Below, piece after piece: positions 9,615 to 17,784 of a DNA stretch of 64,000 bases (positions within the stretch are counted from its first letter, which is position 1; every line of letters starts with the position of its first letter). This DNA is from Ilumatobacteraceae bacterium (GTDB lineage Bacteria; Actinomycetota; Acidimicrobiia; Acidimicrobiales; Ilumatobacteraceae), in the NCBI GenBank assembly GCA_033344875.1, contig JAWPMO010000001.1:4117595-4181594 (forward strand), written 5' to 3'. A program made the position numbers and the translations under genes. A model generated the notes under the pieces. The model was not told where the DNA came from. It searched no databases and saw nothing but the letters and a program-made list of their open reading frames with translations.

Positions 9615-10865
9615 ATGAAGCGTCGAATTTCTCACCTCCTGGTCGCCGCATCGACGGTGGTGTTCGTCGTGCCGACGGCGTTCCCCGAGGCCGCCTACGC
9701 CTCCGTGTCCGATCAGCGGCGCGAGGTCGAGCGCATCGTCGACGAACTCGACCGACTCCACACACAGGCCGACATCCTGGCCGAAGACTGGGCCGAGGCC
9801 GAGGACAACCTGCGTCAGCTCGACCAGGAAGTGATCGAGGCCGAGGCCAGGGTCGCGGCCAAGGAAGCAGAGCTCGGCGCGTTGCGCGGCGACCTGTCCG
9901 AGATGGCCGTGCGAGCGTTCACCGGCGCCGGCGGCGACGTGCTCGGCCCGCTGTTCTCCGATGCCGAGCAGTACGGCGACACGCTGTCGCGCGACCAGTT
10001 CAGCCGGGTTGCGCTGAGCGTCGGCACCACGACCACCGACGACCTCGACGAGTTCGTGGCCGAGCTCGACGCCGAACGCGACGACCTCGAAGACAAGCGC
10101 GAACAGGTCGCAGCGCTCAAGGTCACGATCGAGCAGAAGCGTCAGCAGACCGAAGAGCTCACCGCTCAGTTCATCGAACGGCGTGCCGATGCCGAAGCTC
10201 GCCTCGGTCAGCTGATCGAGGAAGAAGAAGAGCGTCGTGCCGCAGCAGCGTTCGCTCGACTCCAGGCCGAACTCGAAGCGGAGCAGGCAGCTGCCGCGCA
10301 GGCGACCAGCAGCGGTGGCGGCAACGGCGGTACCTCCGACTCCGGCGGTACGTCCAACTCCGGTGGCGGCTCGTCCGACTCCAACTCCAACTCGGGTGGT
10401 GGCGGCAACTCGAACGCCGGTGGCGGCAGCTCGAACTCCGGTGGCGGCAGCTCGAACTCCGGCGGCGGCAGCTCGACGCCGGCCCCCGCCCCTGCGCCCG
10501 CCCCGGCCGTGTCCGGACTCGCCGGTATCGCCGTGCAGGCCGCCATGGCCCAGCAGGGCGTCCGATACGTCTACGCCACGTCGAAGCCCGGCGTGTCGTT
10601 CGACTGCTCCGGTCTCACGCACTATGCGTGGGGTCAGGCCGGCGTCTACCTGCCTCGCAACTCGCGGGCCCAGGCGGCAGCGACCCCCCGGGTGTCGCCC
10701 GCAGCCGCCCAGCCCGGCGATCTGATCTTCTACTACTCGCCGATCAGTCACGTCGGCATCTACCTCGGCGGCGGCCAGCTCGTGCATGCGCCGAACTCCG
10801 GCAGCGTCGTGAAGGTCGCCAGCGTCAGCTGGGGCAAGGTCACCGCCGTCGGCCGCCCCGGCTGA
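9615..10865 (+). CDS. Secreted NlpC/P60 peptidoglycan endopeptidase with coiled coil
   Basis: The 416-residue product starts with a signal peptide (MKRRISHLLVAASTVVFVV, cleavage near AYA-SV). A long alpha-helical coiled-coil region (about 30-240) is followed by a Gly/Ser/Asn-rich linker and an Ala/Pro stretch. The C-terminal NlpC/P60 domain has catalytic Cys331 (FDCSGL), His379 (SHVGIY) and His391. This is the RipA-like layout of actinobacterial cell-wall hydrolases, which cut the D-iGlu-DAP bond, often for daughter-cell separation with the coiled coil inhibiting the enzyme. ATG 9615 was chosen because it opens the signal peptide. Confidence 0.9.
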   Translation: MKRRISHLLVAASTVVFVVPTAFPEAAYASVSDQRREVERIVDELDRLHTQADILAEDWAEAEDNLRQLDQEVIEAEARVAAKEAELGALRGDLSEMAVRAFTGAGGDVLGPLFSDAEQYGDTLSRDQFSRVALSVGTTTTDDLDEFVAELDAERDDLEDKREQVAALKVTIEQKRQQTEELTAQFIERRADAEARLGQLIEEEEERRAAAAFARLQAELEAEQAAAAQATSSGGGNGGTSDSGGTSNSGGGSSDSNSNSGGGGNSNAGGGSSNSGGGSSNSGGGSSTPAPAPAPAPAVSGLAGIAVQAAMAQQGVRYVYATSKPGVSFDCSGLTHYAWGQAGVYLPRNSRAQAAATPRVSPAAAQPGDLIFYYSPISHVGIYLGGGQLVHAPNSGSVVKVASVSWGKVTAVGRPG

Positions 10866-10892
10866 GTCGGGCCGGATCGCCCGATCGCCGCG

Positions 10893-10979
10893 TTCCGCCT
10901 CACCGCTCGCTGTCCGAAGACAGCTCGGGTTCGTCGCGCCTTGCGCTCGAACGATCCGATCCCGACTCAGCTTCGCTGA
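10893..10979. repeat. 87-bp structured direct repeat, copy 1 of 3
   Basis: First of three 87-bp copies between the NlpC/P60 gene and threonine aldolase. It contains GCTGTC-CGAA-GACAGC, then GCGC-CTT-GCGC, then TCAGC-TTC-GCTGA, so each copy could fold into three hairpins. It is the most divergent copy, mainly in the first 20 bases and the first loop; the first stem is kept. Confidence 0.85.
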
Positions 10980-11031
10980 TCCATGGGCGTGGGCGCGCGT
11001 GCGTGGGGTGCTCGGTTGCTGATTTGCCGCG

Positions 11032-11118
11032 TTGCGGCTCATGGCTCGCTGTCCTGAGACAGCTCGGGTTTGTCGCGCCTTGCGCTCGAACGATCCGATC
11101 CCGACTCAGCTTCGCTGA
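11032..11118. repeat. 87-bp structured direct repeat, copy 2 of 3
   Basis: Second copy, starting 139 bp after copy 1. It is nearly identical to copy 3 apart from one C/T difference in the middle. The first hairpin is GCTGTC-CTGA-GACAGC: the stem equals that of copy 1 while the loop differs, which suggests the fold rather than the exact loop is kept. Confidence 0.85.
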
Positions 11119-11154
11119 CTGTGAGTGCGCTGGGTCGGCGTCGTGCTCAGGGTC

Positions 11155-11241
11155 TTGCGGCTCATGGCTCGCTGTCCTGAGACAGCTCGGGTTCGTCGCG
11201 CCTTGCGCTCGAACGATCCGATCCCGACTCAGCTTCGCTGA
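11155..11241. repeat. 87-bp structured direct repeat, copy 3 of 3
   Basis: Third copy, starting 123 bp after copy 2 and ending 37 bp before the threonine aldolase start. It carries the same three potential hairpins. Because it is the last element before the gene, it could also act in its leader. The spacers between copies are unrelated to each other. Confidence 0.85.
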
Positions 11242-11278
11242 CACCCGTTCGAGGCGTGGTGAGGCAGACTGACCGACG

Positions 11279-12346
11279 ATGATCTTCGGGAGCGACAATC
11301 AGGCCGGCGCCTCGGAGCGGGTGCTCGATGCGATCTCCGACGCATACCGCTCACACCACGATGCGTACGGGGCCGATGCGATCACGGCGGCGGCAGTCGA
11401 CGCGTTGCGCGAGACCTTCGACACCGACCTCACGGCGTGCTTCGTATCGAGCGGCACCGCTGCGAACATGCTGGCGCTCTCCACCATGGTGCAGCCATGG
11501 GACGGCGTCGTGTGCCACCACCAGGCGCACATACTGCTCGACGAGTCGACGGGGCCGTCGCTGTTCACCGGCGGTGCGAGCATGCTCCCCGTCCCCGACC
11601 GGGATCTCCGCCTCGACCCGGGGCGGTTGGCGACGATGCTCGACCGCCTGCCGAGCGACGGCCCGCACAACGTGCGGCCGAGAGCGCTGTCGATCACCCA
11701 GGCGAACGAGTGCGGTCAGATCCACACCGTCGACGAGGTCGCTGCACTGAGCGCGGTCGCCCGCGATCGGAACCTCCGCGTCCACATGGACGGTGCCCGG
11801 TTCGCGAATGCGGTCGCGAAGCTCGGGGTGCACCCCGGTGACGTCACCTGGCGGGCCGGGGTCGACGTCCTGTGCCTCGGTGCGAGCAAGAACGGCGCGG
11901 TCGCCGCCGAGGCGATCGTGTTCTTCGACCGGGAGCTCGCGGTCGACGTCGAGTACCGACTCAAGCGGACGGGTCACCTGACCTCGAAGGCCCGGCTGTA
12001 CGGCGCACAGTTCCTCGCGTGGCTCGCCGACGACCACTGGCTCGACCTCGCCCGAACCGCCAACCGCCACGCCGATCGGCTTCGCGCCGCGTTGGTCGGA
12101 CTCGAGGGCGTCCGGCTCGCCTGGCCGAGCGAATCGAACGAGTCGTTCGTCGTGCTCGACCGCTCGGTCCACGACGCGTTGATGGCCGCCGGCGCATCCA
12201 TGTACGAGTGGTACCCGAACGCGCTCCCGGAGGGCGAGCACCTCGCCGAGGGCGAAGTGCTCGCCCGGCTCGTGACGTCGTTCGCCACCACCGACGCCCA
12301 CGTCGACGAGTTCGTCGCCGCCGTGCGTGCTCCCAGCCGGAGCTGA
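11279..12346 (+). CDS. Low-specificity L-threonine aldolase
   Basis: This 355-residue PLP enzyme belongs to the beta-eliminating lyase group and splits L-threonine or allo-threonine into glycine and acetaldehyde. The N-terminal FGSDNQAGASERVLDAI, the SSGTAAN phosphate-binding loop (58-64), Asp171 in MDGARFANA and the Schiff-base Lys204 in GASKNG are all present. The length is normal for the family. The start lies 37 bp after the last of three structured repeats. The APH-like kinase follows about 50 bp downstream on the same strand. Confidence 0.88.
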   Translation: MIFGSDNQAGASERVLDAISDAYRSHHDAYGADAITAAAVDALRETFDTDLTACFVSSGTAANMLALSTMVQPWDGVVCHHQAHILLDESTGPSLFTGGASMLPVPDRDLRLDPGRLATMLDRLPSDGPHNVRPRALSITQANECGQIHTVDEVAALSAVARDRNLRVHMDGARFANAVAKLGVHPGDVTWRAGVDVLCLGASKNGAVAAEAIVFFDRELAVDVEYRLKRTGHLTSKARLYGAQFLAWLADDHWLDLARTANRHADRLRAALVGLEGVRLAWPSESNESFVVLDRSVHDALMAAGASMYEWYPNALPEGEHLAEGEVLARLVTSFATTDAHVDEFVAAVRAPSRS

Positions 12347-12395
12347 GCCGACTCGGCTGCGGCGGCCGGGTCCGCTCGCACTACGGTCGGAGATC

Positions 12396-13418
12396 GTGCG
12401 GGGACTCGACGACGACCGGGTGAGTCACTGGCTCGCCGAGAACATCGACGGGGCCGTTGGCCCGTTCCGGTACGAACTGATCGTCGGTGGGCGATCGAAC
12501 CTCACGTTTCGGGTCACCGATGCGTCGGGCACCCGCTACGTCCTCCGCCGACCGCCGACCGGCCACGTGCTCGCAACCGCCCACGACATGGCCCGAGAGC
12601 ATCGGATCATCACCGCCGTCGGCCGGACCGGTGTCCCCGTGCCCCGGACGCTCGGCCTGTGTCTCGACGAGTCCGTGAACGGTGCGCCGTTCTACGTGAT
12701 GGAGTTCGTCGACGGACAGGTCCTCGATTCGCCCGAGTCCGGCGCGCTGCTCCCGGAGGCGTTGCGGCCCGTAGCCGGCGAGCACCTGATCGACGTCCTC
12801 GCCGACCTCCACGCGGCCGATGTCGACGAGATCGGCCTGGGTGACCTCGCCCGCCGGGAGGGCTACGTCGAGCGCCAGATCAAGCGGTGGTCGACCCAGT
12901 GGGAGAACTCCAAGACACGTGAGATCGCGGCGATCGAGGAGGTTGCCCGGCACCTGGCGTCCAACGTCCCCGTGCAGCACGGCGTGTCGATCGCCCACGG
13001 CGACTACCGCTTCGGCAACTGCCTCGTCGACATCGGGACCGGCCGGGTGACCGCCGTGCTCGACTGGGAGCTCTGCACGCTCGGTGACCCCCTGGCCGAT
13101 CTCGGCTACCTGGGCGTCTACTGGGTGCGACCCGACGGTGGCAGCCGCGACAACGACCCGACGGGTGCCGGTGGCTACCCGTCGTTCGCCGACATCGTCG
13201 AGCGCTATGCCAACCGCACCGGGCGTGACGTGTCGCAGATCGACTACTACGTGGCGTTCTCGTCGTGGCGTCTCGCCGTGATCAGCGAAGGTGTCTACAA
13301 CCGCTACCTGCACGGCGCGATGGGTGATCAGAACGACCCGGAGGCACTCGAACGGGTTCGTCTGGCCACCATCGAGTTGGCCGAGCAGGCGCTGGCAGCG
13401 GTTCGGCGATTGTCGTGA
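12396..13418 (+). CDS. APH-like kinase (aminoglycoside phosphotransferase / ACAD10-type domain)
   Basis: The product has 340 residues with a protein-kinase-like phosphotransferase fold: the GGRSNLTFRVTD nucleotide loop, the catalytic HGDYRFGN loop and the metal-binding Asp in AVLDWELCTLGDPLADLGYL. Proteins of this exact type in actinobacteria are usually linked to acyl-CoA metabolism, not drug resistance. In ACAD10/11 and the levulinate pathway, such domains phosphorylate 4-hydroxyacyl groups. The GTG start at 12396 avoids overlap with the aldolase gene. The stop overlaps the GTG of the next gene (GTGA), so the two are coupled. Confidence 0.8.
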   Translation: MRGLDDDRVSHWLAENIDGAVGPFRYELIVGGRSNLTFRVTDASGTRYVLRRPPTGHVLATAHDMAREHRIITAVGRTGVPVPRTLGLCLDESVNGAPFYVMEFVDGQVLDSPESGALLPEALRPVAGEHLIDVLADLHAADVDEIGLGDLARREGYVERQIKRWSTQWENSKTREIAAIEEVARHLASNVPVQHGVSIAHGDYRFGNCLVDIGTGRVTAVLDWELCTLGDPLADLGYLGVYWVRPDGGSRDNDPTGAGGYPSFADIVERYANRTGRDVSQIDYYVAFSSWRLAVISEGVYNRYLHGAMGDQNDPEALERVRLATIELAEQALAAVRRLS

Positions 13419-14191
13419 CCCACCGTGGTGCCGACCCGCTGGCCGGCTGGGAGCGCGCCTCGTTCTCGGCGGCGGGTTTCACCCACGACACCTATCGGCG
13501 CGGTGCGGGGCCGGGCGTCGTCGTCATCCACGAGATCCCCGGCATCACTCCCACGGTGATCGACTTCGCCGACGACGTGGTCGCGCGCGGCTTCACGGTG
13601 GTGATGCCCGACCTCGTCGGTACACCGGGCAGGCCACCCAGTCACCCGTACATCGCCGCGAGCATGGTCAAGGTGTGCATCTCCCGGGAGATCACCGCCT
13701 GGGCGCTCGATCGCACCACGCCGCTCACGCCGTGGCTCCGTGCGCTGGCACGTGCGCTGCACGCCGAGGTCGGCGGACCGGGCGTCGGGGCGGTCGGCAT
13801 GTGCTTCAGCGGCGGATTCGCCCTGGGGATGATGGTCGACGACATCATGCTGGCGCCGGTGCTCTCGCAGCACTCGTTCCCGATCGCCCGCGGTCGCGGC
13901 GACGCCGGCGGCAACCTCGGGTTGTCGCCCGACGACGAGGCCGAGGTCGTCCGACGTGCCGAGGAGGGATGTCAGGTGCTCGGCCTCCGATTCACCGGCG
14001 ACCGCCTGGTGGGGACACGGTTCGACACGCTCCGCGAGAAACTCGGTGACGCATTCATCGCGGTCGAGCTGCCGAGCACGTCGCCGAGGGACCATTCGGT
14101 GCTGACCGAGCAGCGCGACGAGCCGAGCGTGCAGCGGGTGCTCGACTTCCTGGTCGAGAAGCTGCACGGTGCGGACGGAGCAGCTGGGTAG
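13415..14191 (+). CDS. Dienelactone-hydrolase family protein
   Basis: The 258-residue product is an alpha/beta hydrolase of the dienelactone hydrolase group. It has the cysteine nucleophile in VGMCFSGGFALGM and the early VVVIHEIPGITP strand with the acidic neighbour of the family. Such enzymes open lactones or other cyclic esters. The catalytic Asp and His are less certain; candidates are in FTGDRLVG and SPRDHSVL. It is translationally coupled to the APH-like kinase upstream. Substrate unknown. Confidence 0.8.
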   Translation: MTHRGADPLAGWERASFSAAGFTHDTYRRGAGPGVVVIHEIPGITPTVIDFADDVVARGFTVVMPDLVGTPGRPPSHPYIAASMVKVCISREITAWALDRTTPLTPWLRALARALHAEVGGPGVGAVGMCFSGGFALGMMVDDIMLAPVLSQHSFPIARGRGDAGGNLGLSPDDEAEVVRRAEEGCQVLGLRFTGDRLVGTRFDTLREKLGDAFIAVELPSTSPRDHSVLTEQRDEPSVQRVLDFLVEKLHGADGAAG

Positions 14192-14207
14192 CGCCTGACT
14201 CGAACGG

Positions 14208-14222
14208 TACCCCCGTAGGGTA
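14208..14222. promoter_or_regulatory. CsoR-type copper operator
   Basis: An inverted repeat TACCC-CCGTA-GGGTA lies 28 bp before the csoR start. It matches the G/C-tract inverted repeat (TACCC...GGGTA) bound by copper-sensing CsoR repressors, so the csoR-copZ-copA operon is probably autoregulated and induced by Cu(I). A TACACT -10-like hexamer lies at 14239-14244, just before the ATG. Confidence 0.65.
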
Positions 14223-14250
14223 TGTGCCGAGTCCCCGGTACACTGGCGAC

Positions 14251-14541
14251 ATGGCGCAACCCGGCTACCACGACGACAAGGCGGCGGTGCTCGCACGACT
14301 CAAGCGTGTCGAAGGGCAGGTCCGAGGCCTGCAGCGCATGGTCGACGAAGACACGTACTGCATCGACGTGCTCACCCAGGTGTCCGCCGCCACGCGGGCG
14401 CTGCAGGGCGTCGCCGTGCAGTTGCTCGACGACCATCTCCGGCACTGCGTCTCGAGCGCGGTGCAGTCAGACGATGATGCCGAGGCCGATCGCATCATCA
14501 CCGAGGCCTCCAAGGCCATCGAACGATTGGTGAAATCATGA
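14251..14541 (+). CDS. csoR: Copper-sensing repressor CsoR
   Basis: This all-helical 96-residue DUF156-family regulator has the three Cu(I) ligands of CsoR in place: Cys37 (TYCIDVL), His62 and Cys66 (DHLRHC). The His-Cys pattern separates it from formaldehyde- and sulfide-sensing relatives. In the absence of copper CsoR binds the operator seen upstream and represses the operon. ATG 14251 gives the normal N-terminus (YHDDKAAVLARLKRVEGQVRG). Its stop overlaps the copZ start by four bases. Confidence 0.92.
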   Translation: MAQPGYHDDKAAVLARLKRVEGQVRGLQRMVDEDTYCIDVLTQVSAATRALQGVAVQLLDDHLRHCVSSAVQSDDDAEADRIITEASKAIERLVKS

Positions 14542-14744
14542 ACACGCAGACCCTCACACTCTCCGTCCCCGGGATGACCTGTGGCCACTGCGAAGCCGCG
14601 GTCAAACAGGAGGTCGGATCACTCGCCGGCATCGCCGACGTCGCCGTCGACCTCGACAGCAAGGACGTCGTCGTCACGGGCACGCAACTGGACCGCGACG
14701 CCATCGTCGCCGCCATCGATGAAGCCGGTTTCGACGTCGCCTGA
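14538..14744 (+). CDS. copZ: Copper chaperone, heavy-metal-associated (HMA) domain
   Basis: A single 68-residue HMA domain of the ferredoxin-like fold, with the metal site GMTCGHC. It carries Cu(I) in the cytoplasm and delivers it to the CopA ATPase. It is coupled to csoR through an ATGA overlap, and its last 26 bases overlap the start of copA in another frame. Size and motif are typical. Confidence 0.92.
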   Translation: MNTQTLTLSVPGMTCGHCEAAVKQEVGSLAGIADVAVDLDSKDVVVTGTQLDRDAIVAAIDEAGFDVA

Positions 14745-16905
14745 CCTCGTCACGCTCGACGTGACGGGGATGACGTGCGCAGCGTGCGCGTCGCGTATCG
14801 AGCGCAAGCTCAACAAGCTCGATGGTGTCACCGCGTCGGTCAACTACGCCACCGAGCAGGCCCGCGTCGAACTGCCGGCCGACGCCACCGACCGCCTCGC
14901 GGTCGACGACCTGATCGCGACGATCGAGGCGACCGGCTACGGCGCACACGTGCCGTCGGACGACACCGAAGCGCCGGACCGGCTCGCATTCCTGCGGCGA
15001 CGACTGATCGTCGCCATCGTCTTCGGGCTGCCGGTGCTGCTGCTGTCGATGATCCCGGCGCTGCAGTTCGACGGATGGCAGTGGGTCGCGCTCGTGCTCG
15101 CCACCCCTGTCGCGACGTGGGCGGCGTGGCCGTTCCACCGGGCGATGGTGCTGAACCTCCGCCACGGCCAGACCACCATGGACACCCTGATCTCGGTCGG
15201 CGTCACCGCTGCCTACGCCTGGTCGGTCTGGGCGCTGATCTTCACGTCCGCCGGCGACATCGGGATGTCGATGTCGATGTCGCTCGACGTGCGCGGCGAG
15301 AGCGGGTCGCACCACATCTACCTCGAGGTCGCGTCGACCGTCGTCGCGTTCATCCTCGCCGGCCGCTACTTCGAGGCCAGCGCCAAGCGCCGTGCCGGCG
15401 ACGCACTCCGGGCACTGCTCGACCTCGGAGCGAAAGACGTCGCCCTGCTCGCCGACGACGGGACCGAGCGCCGGGTCCCGATCGACGCGCTCCGCGTCGG
15501 CGACCGATTCGTGGTCCGCCCCGGCGAGAAGATCGCGACCGACGGCCGGGTGATCGACGGTCACGCGGCGGTCGATCGCTCACTCGTCACCGGCGAGAGC
15601 GTCCCGGTCGAGGTCGGTCCCGGCGACGACGTCATCGGTGCCACCGTCAACGCCGACGGACGGCTCGTGATCGAGGCGATCCGGGTCGGTACCGAGACGC
15701 AACTCGCGCAGATGGCGCAACTGGTCGAGGCCGCCCAGTCGGGGAAGGCGCCGGTGCAGCGGCTCGCGGATCGAGTCGCCGCGGTGTTCGTGCCGGTGGT
15801 GATCGCATTGGCGATCGCCACGTTGATCGGCTGGCTGGTCGTCACCGGCGACACCGAACGTTCGTTCAGCGCCGCGGTCGCGGTGCTGATCATCGCCTGT
15901 CCGTGTGCGCTGGGATTGGCGACACCGACGGCGCTCCTGGTCGGCACCGGTCGTGGCGCCCAGCTCGGCATCGTGATCCGCGGTCCGGAGATCCTCGAGA
16001 ACACGCGCCGGATCGACACGATCGTGCTGGACAAGACCGGCACCGTCACCACGGGTGCGATGGCGCTTGGCGACGTCAGACCCGCCGAAGGTGTCGATGC
16101 TGCGGAGTTGCTGACGATCGCCGGCTCGATCGAGGCGGGCAGCGAGCACCCGATCGCCCGGGCGATCACCGACGCTGCGACCCGGACCGCGGAGCTCCGT
16201 GCGGTCGACTCGTTCTCGAACGAGGCCGGCAGTGGCGTGCGCGGCACGATCGACGGCGTGGAGTACCGAGTGGGCCGGCCCACCGCTGAGGTCCGGGTCG
16301 ACGCCGGTGAGACCGTGGTCGAGCTCCGTCGCGGAACCGACGTGCTCGGGCACCTCGCCGTCGCCGACTCGATCAAACCCACGAGCGTCGAGGCGATCCG
16401 TCGGCTTCGTGCGCTCGACCTCGAACCCGTCCTGCTGACCGGTGACAACGAGGTCACGGCCCGCTCGGTGGCGGAGGCGGTCGGGATCGACGTGGTCCAC
16501 GCAGGTGTGATGCCGTCCGACAAGGTCGACGTCGTCAGCGAACTCCAGAGGGCCGGCAAGAACGTGGCAATGGTCGGCGACGGTGTGAACGACGCAGCAG
16601 CGCTCGCTCAGGCCGACCTCGGCATCGCGATGGGATCGGGCACCGACGCCGCGATCGAGGCGAGCGATCTCACGTTGATCCGCAACGACCTCATGTCGGC
16701 GGCCGACGCGATCCGACTGTCGCGACGCACGCTCGGCACGATCAAGGGCAACCTGTTCTGGGCGTTCGCCTACAACGTGCTCGCGATCCCGCTCGCGATG
16801 TCGGGTCGCCTGTCACCGGCGATCGCCGGTGCGGCGATGGCGTTCTCCAGCGTGTTCGTCGTCTCGAACTCGTTGCGCCTCAAGCGCTTCCGCCCGCTCG
16901 CCTGA
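14719..16905 (+). CDS. copA: Copper-translocating P1B-type ATPase
   Basis: A 728-residue Cu(I) efflux pump of the inner membrane. It has one N-terminal HMA domain (CAAC, Cys20/Cys23), then membrane helices, the ion-channel motif CPC (394-396), the phosphorylation site DKTGT (Asp438), the SEHPIA nucleotide-binding motif and the [10 protein letters not shown] hinge. ATG 14719 was chosen because it keeps the whole HMA domain and overlaps copZ by only 26 bases; residues before it would only be copZ read in the wrong frame. It forms the last gene of csoR-copZ-copA. Confidence 0.95.
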   Translation: MKPVSTSPDLVTLDVTGMTCAACASRIERKLNKLDGVTASVNYATEQARVELPADATDRLAVDDLIATIEATGYGAHVPSDDTEAPDRLAFLRRRLIVAIVFGLPVLLLSMIPALQFDGWQWVALVLATPVATWAAWPFHRAMVLNLRHGQTTMDTLISVGVTAAYAWSVWALIFTSAGDIGMSMSMSLDVRGESGSHHIYLEVASTVVAFILAGRYFEASAKRRAGDALRALLDLGAKDVALLADDGTERRVPIDALRVGDRFVVRPGEKIATDGRVIDGHAAVDRSLVTGESVPVEVGPGDDVIGATVNADGRLVIEAIRVGTETQLAQMAQLVEAAQSGKAPVQRLADRVAAVFVPVVIALAIATLIGWLVVTGDTERSFSAAVAVLIIACPCALGLATPTALLVGTGRGAQLGIVIRGPEILENTRRIDTIVLDKTGTVTTGAMALGDVRPAEGVDAAELLTIAGSIEAGSEHPIARAITDAATRTAELRAVDSFSNEAGSGVRGTIDGVEYRVGRPTAEVRVDAGETVVELRRGTDVLGHLAVADSIKPTSVEAIRRLRALDLEPVLLTGDNEVTARSVAEAVGIDVVHAGVMPSDKVDVVSELQRAGKNVAMVGDGVNDAAALAQADLGIAMGSGTDAAIEASDLTLIRNDLMSAADAIRLSRRTLGTIKGNLFWAFAYNVLAIPLAMSGRLSPAIAGAAMAFSSVFVVSNSLRLKRFRPLA

Positions 16906-16929
16906 ACCGCTCGGGCCTACGCTGCCGCG

Positions 16930-17784
16930 GTGGGAGAGAGCGACGTGATCGGCCGAACGGCGAGCCCGTCGACGCGGTCGTCGCTGGCCGGTGACCTTCG
17001 TGCGATCGGCGTCGAGCCCGGGATGACCCTGATGGTCCACGCGTCGCTGTCGCACCTCGGGTTCGTGGCGGGAGGCGCCCATGCTGTGGTGCTGGCGTTG
17101 CTCGACGTGCTCGGGCCGGCCGGCACGATGGTCATGCCGACCCACTCCACCGACCTGACCGATCCGGCGGGTTGGACGAACCCGCCGGTGCCGACCGACT
17201 GGTGCGACGAGATCCGAGCGGCGATGCCGGCCTACGACCCGTTGCTCACGCCGACGCGATCGATGGGGGCCATCGTGGAGTGCTTCCGGCACGTGCCCGG
17301 TGTCGTCCGGAGCGACCATCCCACGGTGTCGGCGGCCGCCGTGGGCCCGAACGCCGGATTCGTGGTCGCCGATCACCGGCTTCCCGACGGGCTCGGCGAT
17401 CATTCACCGCAGGCGCGTCTGTACGAGCTCGACGGCAGCGTCCTCCTGCTCGGAGTCGGTCACGGCAACAACACGTCGCTGCACCTCGCGGAGCGGCGGT
17501 CGGCCCCGCCGGATGCGCTGACCCGGCGGCAGTCGTCGCCGGTCACGGTCGACGGTGAACGCCGATGGGTGGTGTACGACTGCCTCGTCGACGACCCGAA
17601 CGATTTCGACACGCTCGGCGGCGCGTTCCGTTCCGCCGGCCACGAACGTTCGGGGTCGGTCGGTGCAGGCGTCGGGCGGCTCATGCGCTCGCGCGACCTC
17701 GTGGACTTCGCCACGGGATGGATGGACGAGCACCGCACCTGGATGACGGTCGGCGGCGCAGGCGACCGGTCAGCCCGCGGTTGA
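16930..17784 (+). CDS. AAC(3)-type N-acetyltransferase (antibiotic_NAT family)
   Basis: The 284-residue product matches the aminoglycoside 3-N-acetyltransferase/YokD fold: GVEPGMTLMVHASLSHLGFV near the N-terminus, GTMVMPTHSTD, SMGAIVECFR, HPTVSAAAVGP and LLGVGHGNNTSLHLAE. These enzymes use acetyl-CoA to acetylate an amino group. Chromosomal members often have other or unknown substrates, so drug resistance is not implied. The GTG start lies 24 bp after copA, and the 3' end overlaps the convergent acyl-CoA synthetase gene by 15 bp. Confidence 0.82.
   Translation: MGESDVIGRTASPSTRSSLAGDLRAIGVEPGMTLMVHASLSHLGFVAGGAHAVVLALLDVLGPAGTMVMPTHSTDLTDPAGWTNPPVPTDWCDEIRAAMPAYDPLLTPTRSMGAIVECFRHVPGVVRSDHPTVSAAAVGPNAGFVVADHRLPDGLGDHSPQARLYELDGSVLLLGVGHGNNTSLHLAERRSAPPDALTRRQSSPVTVDGERRWVVYDCLVDDPNDFDTLGGAFRSAGHERSGSVGAGVGRLMRSRDLVDFATGWMDEHRTWMTVGGAGDRSARG

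Noticed and set aside
16930-17784. Reading the AAC(3)-type gene as a true aminoglycoside resistance determinant
   Set aside because: The family includes many chromosomal acetyltransferases of other specificity, and the gene is in core-like DNA beside copA, not in the mobile region.
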